The translations under genes and the position numbers were made by a program. The notes beneath the pieces were generated by a model. The model was given only the letters and a program-made list of their open reading frames with translations, was not told where the DNA came from and searched no databases. From an uncultured Bacteroidota bacterium (GTDB lineage Bacteria > Bacteroidota > Bacteroidia > Flavobacteriales > Flavobacteriaceae): a stretch of 16,062 bases of DNA. Every line of letters starts with the position of its first letter. Positions within the stretch are counted from its first letter, which is position 1. The stretch spans positions 1-16,062 of the forward strand of contig CAIXNQ010000116.1 in NCBI GenBank assembly GCA_903920835.1, written 5' to 3'. Of the stretch, positions 13,636 through 16,062 are shown piece by piece.

Positions 13636-15882
13636 ATGAATCCTTTTTTCCAATTTATGAAAAGAAATTATAAAATTCTACTGTTAGTTTTAGGACTATC
13701 TTTAGCGCTTTGGAGTTTTGTTCCTAAAGCAAAATCAGACCCAGAAAAAGACAAGATTCTCTTGGAATTGCTCACTTTTGTTGTCGAAAAAGGACATTAT
13801 AATCCTGCAGCTATTGACGATAATTTTTCAAAAGGAGTTTACAAAAGTTACATGACCGCTTTAGATCCGTCAAAAAGATTTTTTCTTCAATCAGACATCG
13901 ATGAGTTTTCAAAATTTGAGACTTTGATTGATGATGAGATAAAAAACAAAGACCTTACTTTTTTTGATTTGACTTACAATCGATTAAAACAAAGAATGGA
14001 CGAAAGCAAAAGTTATTATAAAGAAGCTTTAGCAAACCCATTTGATTTCAAAATAAACGAATCATTCAACACCGATTATGAGAAAATTCCATTTGCCACT
14101 TCGGTTGCCGAATTAAAAGAAAGATGGCGCAAACAATTGAAGTTAAACACACTTTCGTCGCTTACAGATCGATTAAAAATACAAGAAGACAAAGTCAAAG
14201 GTATTAAAGAAGAAAAAACTGATGAAACCGACCCAACCGCTGGTGAAATAATCAAGGAAGAAAAGACTAATAAAGATAAAATTGACGACGGAAAACCTAA
14301 AACATTTGAAGAACTAGAAAAAATAACTCGTGAGAGCACATTAAAATCGCTTAACGACTATTTCATTATGGTTAGCGAATTGAACAGAAATGATTGGTTT
14401 TCGATATTTGTAAATACAATTGCAGAGCGTTTTGATCCACACACCAACTATTTTGCACCCGAAGAGAAAGAGCGTTTTGACGTGAGCATGAGCGGAAAAC
14501 TTGAAGGAATCGGCGCACGTTTGCAACGTAAGAATGATTTTACAGAAATTACAGAACTTATTTCTGGTGGTCCGGCCTGGAGAGGAAAAGAGTTAGAACC
14601 AGGCGATGTCGTTTTGAAAGTAGCTCAAGGAGATAAAGAAGCTGTTGATGTTGTCGGTATGCGACTAGACGATGTGGTTAAAAAAATAAAAGGTCCTAAA
14701 GGAACTGAAGTTCGATTGACGGTTAAAAAAGTAGATGGCAGCATGAAAGTTATTTCAATCATTAGAGATATTGTTGAAATAGAAGAAACTTATGCAAAAT
14801 CAAGTGTTGTAGAAAAAGACGGGAAAAAATATGGCATCATATATTTGCCTAAATTCTATATCGATTTTGAAAATAAAGACAGTCGCGATGCTGGCAAAGA
14901 CATGGCACTTGAGGTTGAAAGACTAAAAAAAGAAAATGTTTCAGGCATTATTGTTGATGTTCGCGATAATGGTGGCGGTTCTTTAAAAACCGTGGTCGAT
15001 ATTGCTGGTTTGTTTATTACCGAAGGCCCAATAGTTCAAGTAAAATCGGCAGGCAAAAAACAAGAAGTACTTTATGTCCATGACAAAAAGGTAGAATGGG
15101 ATGGTCCTCTCGTGGTAATGGTTAATAGTTTTTCTGCATCAGCATCAGAAATTTTGGCTGCTGCGATTCAGGACTACAAACGTGGAGTGATTATTGGCAG
15201 TAAACAAACCTATGGAAAAGGAACTGTTCAAAACGTAATTGATTTAAACCAATTTGTTCGTGGAAGTTCGTTTGGCGATTTGGGCGCATTAAAAACTACT
15301 ACACAAAAATTCTATAGAATTGACGGAGGTTCTACGCAACTTAAAGGAGTTAGCAGCGACATAGCAATGCCAGACCGCTATATGTATTTAAAAATGGGTG
15401 AACGAGATATTGACAATGCCATGCCGTGGGATAAAATTGAACCAGCGCAATATCAAGTTTGGAATAAACAACCCAATTTTGATGTAGCAGTCGCAAAAAG
15501 CAGAGCCAGATTGGAGCAAAATAGCCAGTTGAAACTCATTGAAGAAAACGCCAAATGGATTGATAACAGAAGTAAAGAGACTACTTATAGCCTAAATTTT
15601 GAGAAATTCAAAAAGGAACAATTAGAATTAGAAACAAAAGCAAAACAATATAAATCTATCTCTAAATATCGAAACAAATTACAATTCAATTCGCTTCCGG
15701 AGGAAGAATTGGCTATAAAAAACGATGCAGCTTTAAAGGAAAAAAGAGTGCGTTGGCACGAAAACCTTGCCAAAGATGTTTATGTTGAAGAGGCAATTAA
15801 TGTGCTTGACGATTTGCAGAACAATAGTACAGACAAAACAACTATAAACACGGTAAAAAAGACAAAAACAATTAAATCATAA
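13636..15882 (+). CDS. Tail-specific (carboxy-terminal processing) protease, S41 family
   Basis: A 748-residue relative of Prc/Tsp, a periplasmic protease that cuts proteins from exposed C-termini. The N-terminus has a membrane segment (ILLLVLGLSLALWSFV, 14-29) without a lipobox, so it is a signal peptide or anchor. Residues about 35-280 form the N-terminal helical domain, 284-380 the PDZ domain (SGKLEGIGARL to IIRDIVEI) and 390-590 the protease core with VRDNGGG (442-448). The catalytic serine is Ser502 in SFSASASEILAA and the general-base lysine is Lys528 in SKQTYGKGTVQ. A lysine-rich C-terminal helical region (about 640-748) matches the DUF3340 part of Prc. A charged low-complexity stretch (about 184-222) with two KEEKT motifs interrupts the N-terminal domain. 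A second ATG at 13657 (MKRNYKILLL) would give a more typical signal peptide and may be the true start. It is a single gene with its own terminator. Confidence 0.93.
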   Translation: MNPFFQFMKRNYKILLLVLGLSLALWSFVPKAKSDPEKDKILLELLTFVVEKGHYNPAAIDDNFSKGVYKSYMTALDPSKRFFLQSDIDEFSKFETLIDDEIKNKDLTFFDLTYNRLKQRMDESKSYYKEALANPFDFKINESFNTDYEKIPFATSVAELKERWRKQLKLNTLSSLTDRLKIQEDKVKGIKEEKTDETDPTAGEIIKEEKTNKDKIDDGKPKTFEELEKITRESTLKSLNDYFIMVSELNRNDWFSIFVNTIAERFDPHTNYFAPEEKERFDVSMSGKLEGIGARLQRKNDFTEITELISGGPAWRGKELEPGDVVLKVAQGDKEAVDVVGMRLDDVVKKIKGPKGTEVRLTVKKVDGSMKVISIIRDIVEIEETYAKSSVVEKDGKKYGIIYLPKFYIDFENKDSRDAGKDMALEVERLKKENVSGIIVDVRDNGGGSLKTVVDIAGLFITEGPIVQVKSAGKKQEVLYVHDKKVEWDGPLVVMVNSFSASASEILAAAIQDYKRGVIIGSKQTYGKGTVQNVIDLNQFVRGSSFGDLGALKTTTQKFYRIDGGSTQLKGVSSDIAMPDRYMYLKMGERDIDNAMPWDKIEPAQYQVWNKQPNFDVAVAKSRARLEQNSQLKLIEENAKWIDNRSKETTYSLNFEKFKKEQLELETKAKQYKSISKYRNKLQFNSLPEEELAIKNDAALKEKRVRWHENLAKDVYVEEAINVLDDLQNNSTDKTTINTVKKTKTIKS

Positions 15883-15887
15883 TATGG

Positions 15888-15928
15888 AAAATGCCCCAAA
15901 TAGTTAGATTTATTTGGGGCATTTTTTA
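15888..15928. terminator. Terminator after the S41 protease gene
   Basis: AAAATGCCCCAAATA (15888-15902) and TATTTGGGGCATTTT (15911-15925) form a perfect 15-bp stem with an 8-nt loop and six T (15922-15927), 5 bases after the stop codon. It may also stop the leftward gene that ends at 15970, though its tail on that strand is only four T. Confidence 0.9.
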
Positions 15929-15969
15929 TAAAATGAAAAAGTTTTTCAAAGAAAACTTAAAGTAACTTT

Positions 15970-16062
15970 TTATTTATCTAGTTGAACTGTTCCATCGTTA
16001 ATTTGCAAAGCACCTGAACCTAAAACAGGGTCGCTCAAAAATTGATAACCATTAGCTTGCTG
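15970..16062 (-). CDS. C-terminal end of an unidentified gene, cut by the window edge
   Basis: On the minus strand a frame open from the window edge gives 30 residues ending in a TAA at 15972-15970. It begins QQANGYQFLSD, includes PVLGSGALQIN and ends DGTVQLDK. The codons look like the neighbouring genes, and a terminator hairpin shared with the S41 gene lies beyond the stop, so this is probably a real gene's end. I do not recognise the family; the Gly/Asp-rich, beta-like composition fits many exported proteins. Confidence 0.55.
   Translation of the reverse strand, partial: QQANGYQFLSDPVLGSGALQINDGTVQLDK

Overview
The window looks like chromosomal DNA of a flavobacterium (phylum Bacteroidota; genus Flavobacterium or a close relative is my inference). 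It is AT-rich and has no Shine-Dalgarno-like sites before its genes. Most genes are preceded by the Bacteroidota promoter form TTG - about 20 bp - TAnnTTTG. The gene content fits too: an S46 dipeptidyl-peptidase, a carboxypeptidase-regulatory-domain secreted protein, a DUF6261-like protein, and sdhCAB with a single five-helix cytochrome b.

Layout. (1) 1-1846: a LuxC-type acyl-CoA reductase (minus) and a 2[4Fe-4S] ferredoxin (plus) diverge from a shared region in which the two -7 elements form one near-palindrome. (2) 1874-4305: a secreted protein of unknown role and the conserved ATPase ychF. (3) 4417-4797: divergent tRNA-Pro(GGG) and initiator tRNA-fMet(CAT). (4) 4859-6039: oxygen-dependent coproporphyrinogen III oxidase hemF, then a nested inverted repeat and a two-way terminator facing the next gene. 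(5) 6054-8254: an S46 dipeptidyl-peptidase on the minus strand. (6) 8391-9535: a GC-rich 42-bp tandem repeat, then a lone DUF6261-like gene. (7) 9787-13382: the sdhCAB operon with its own promoter, an upstream dyad and a terminator. (8) 13636-15928: a tail-specific S41 protease. (9) 15970-16062: the C-terminal end of an unidentified minus-strand gene.

The core is housekeeping: menaquinone-linked respiration (SdhCAB), aerobic heme synthesis (HemF), translation (initiator tRNA, YchF) and envelope or peptide proteolysis (S41, S46). Nearly every gene is its own transcription unit bounded by an intrinsic terminator; only sdhCAB is a clear operon.

I found no phage, insertion sequence, CRISPR or defence system. 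The parts least explained by known biology are the 42-bp repeat array, the interlocked promoters of the reductase/ferredoxin pair, the nested inverted repeat after hemF and the dyad before the sdh promoter.
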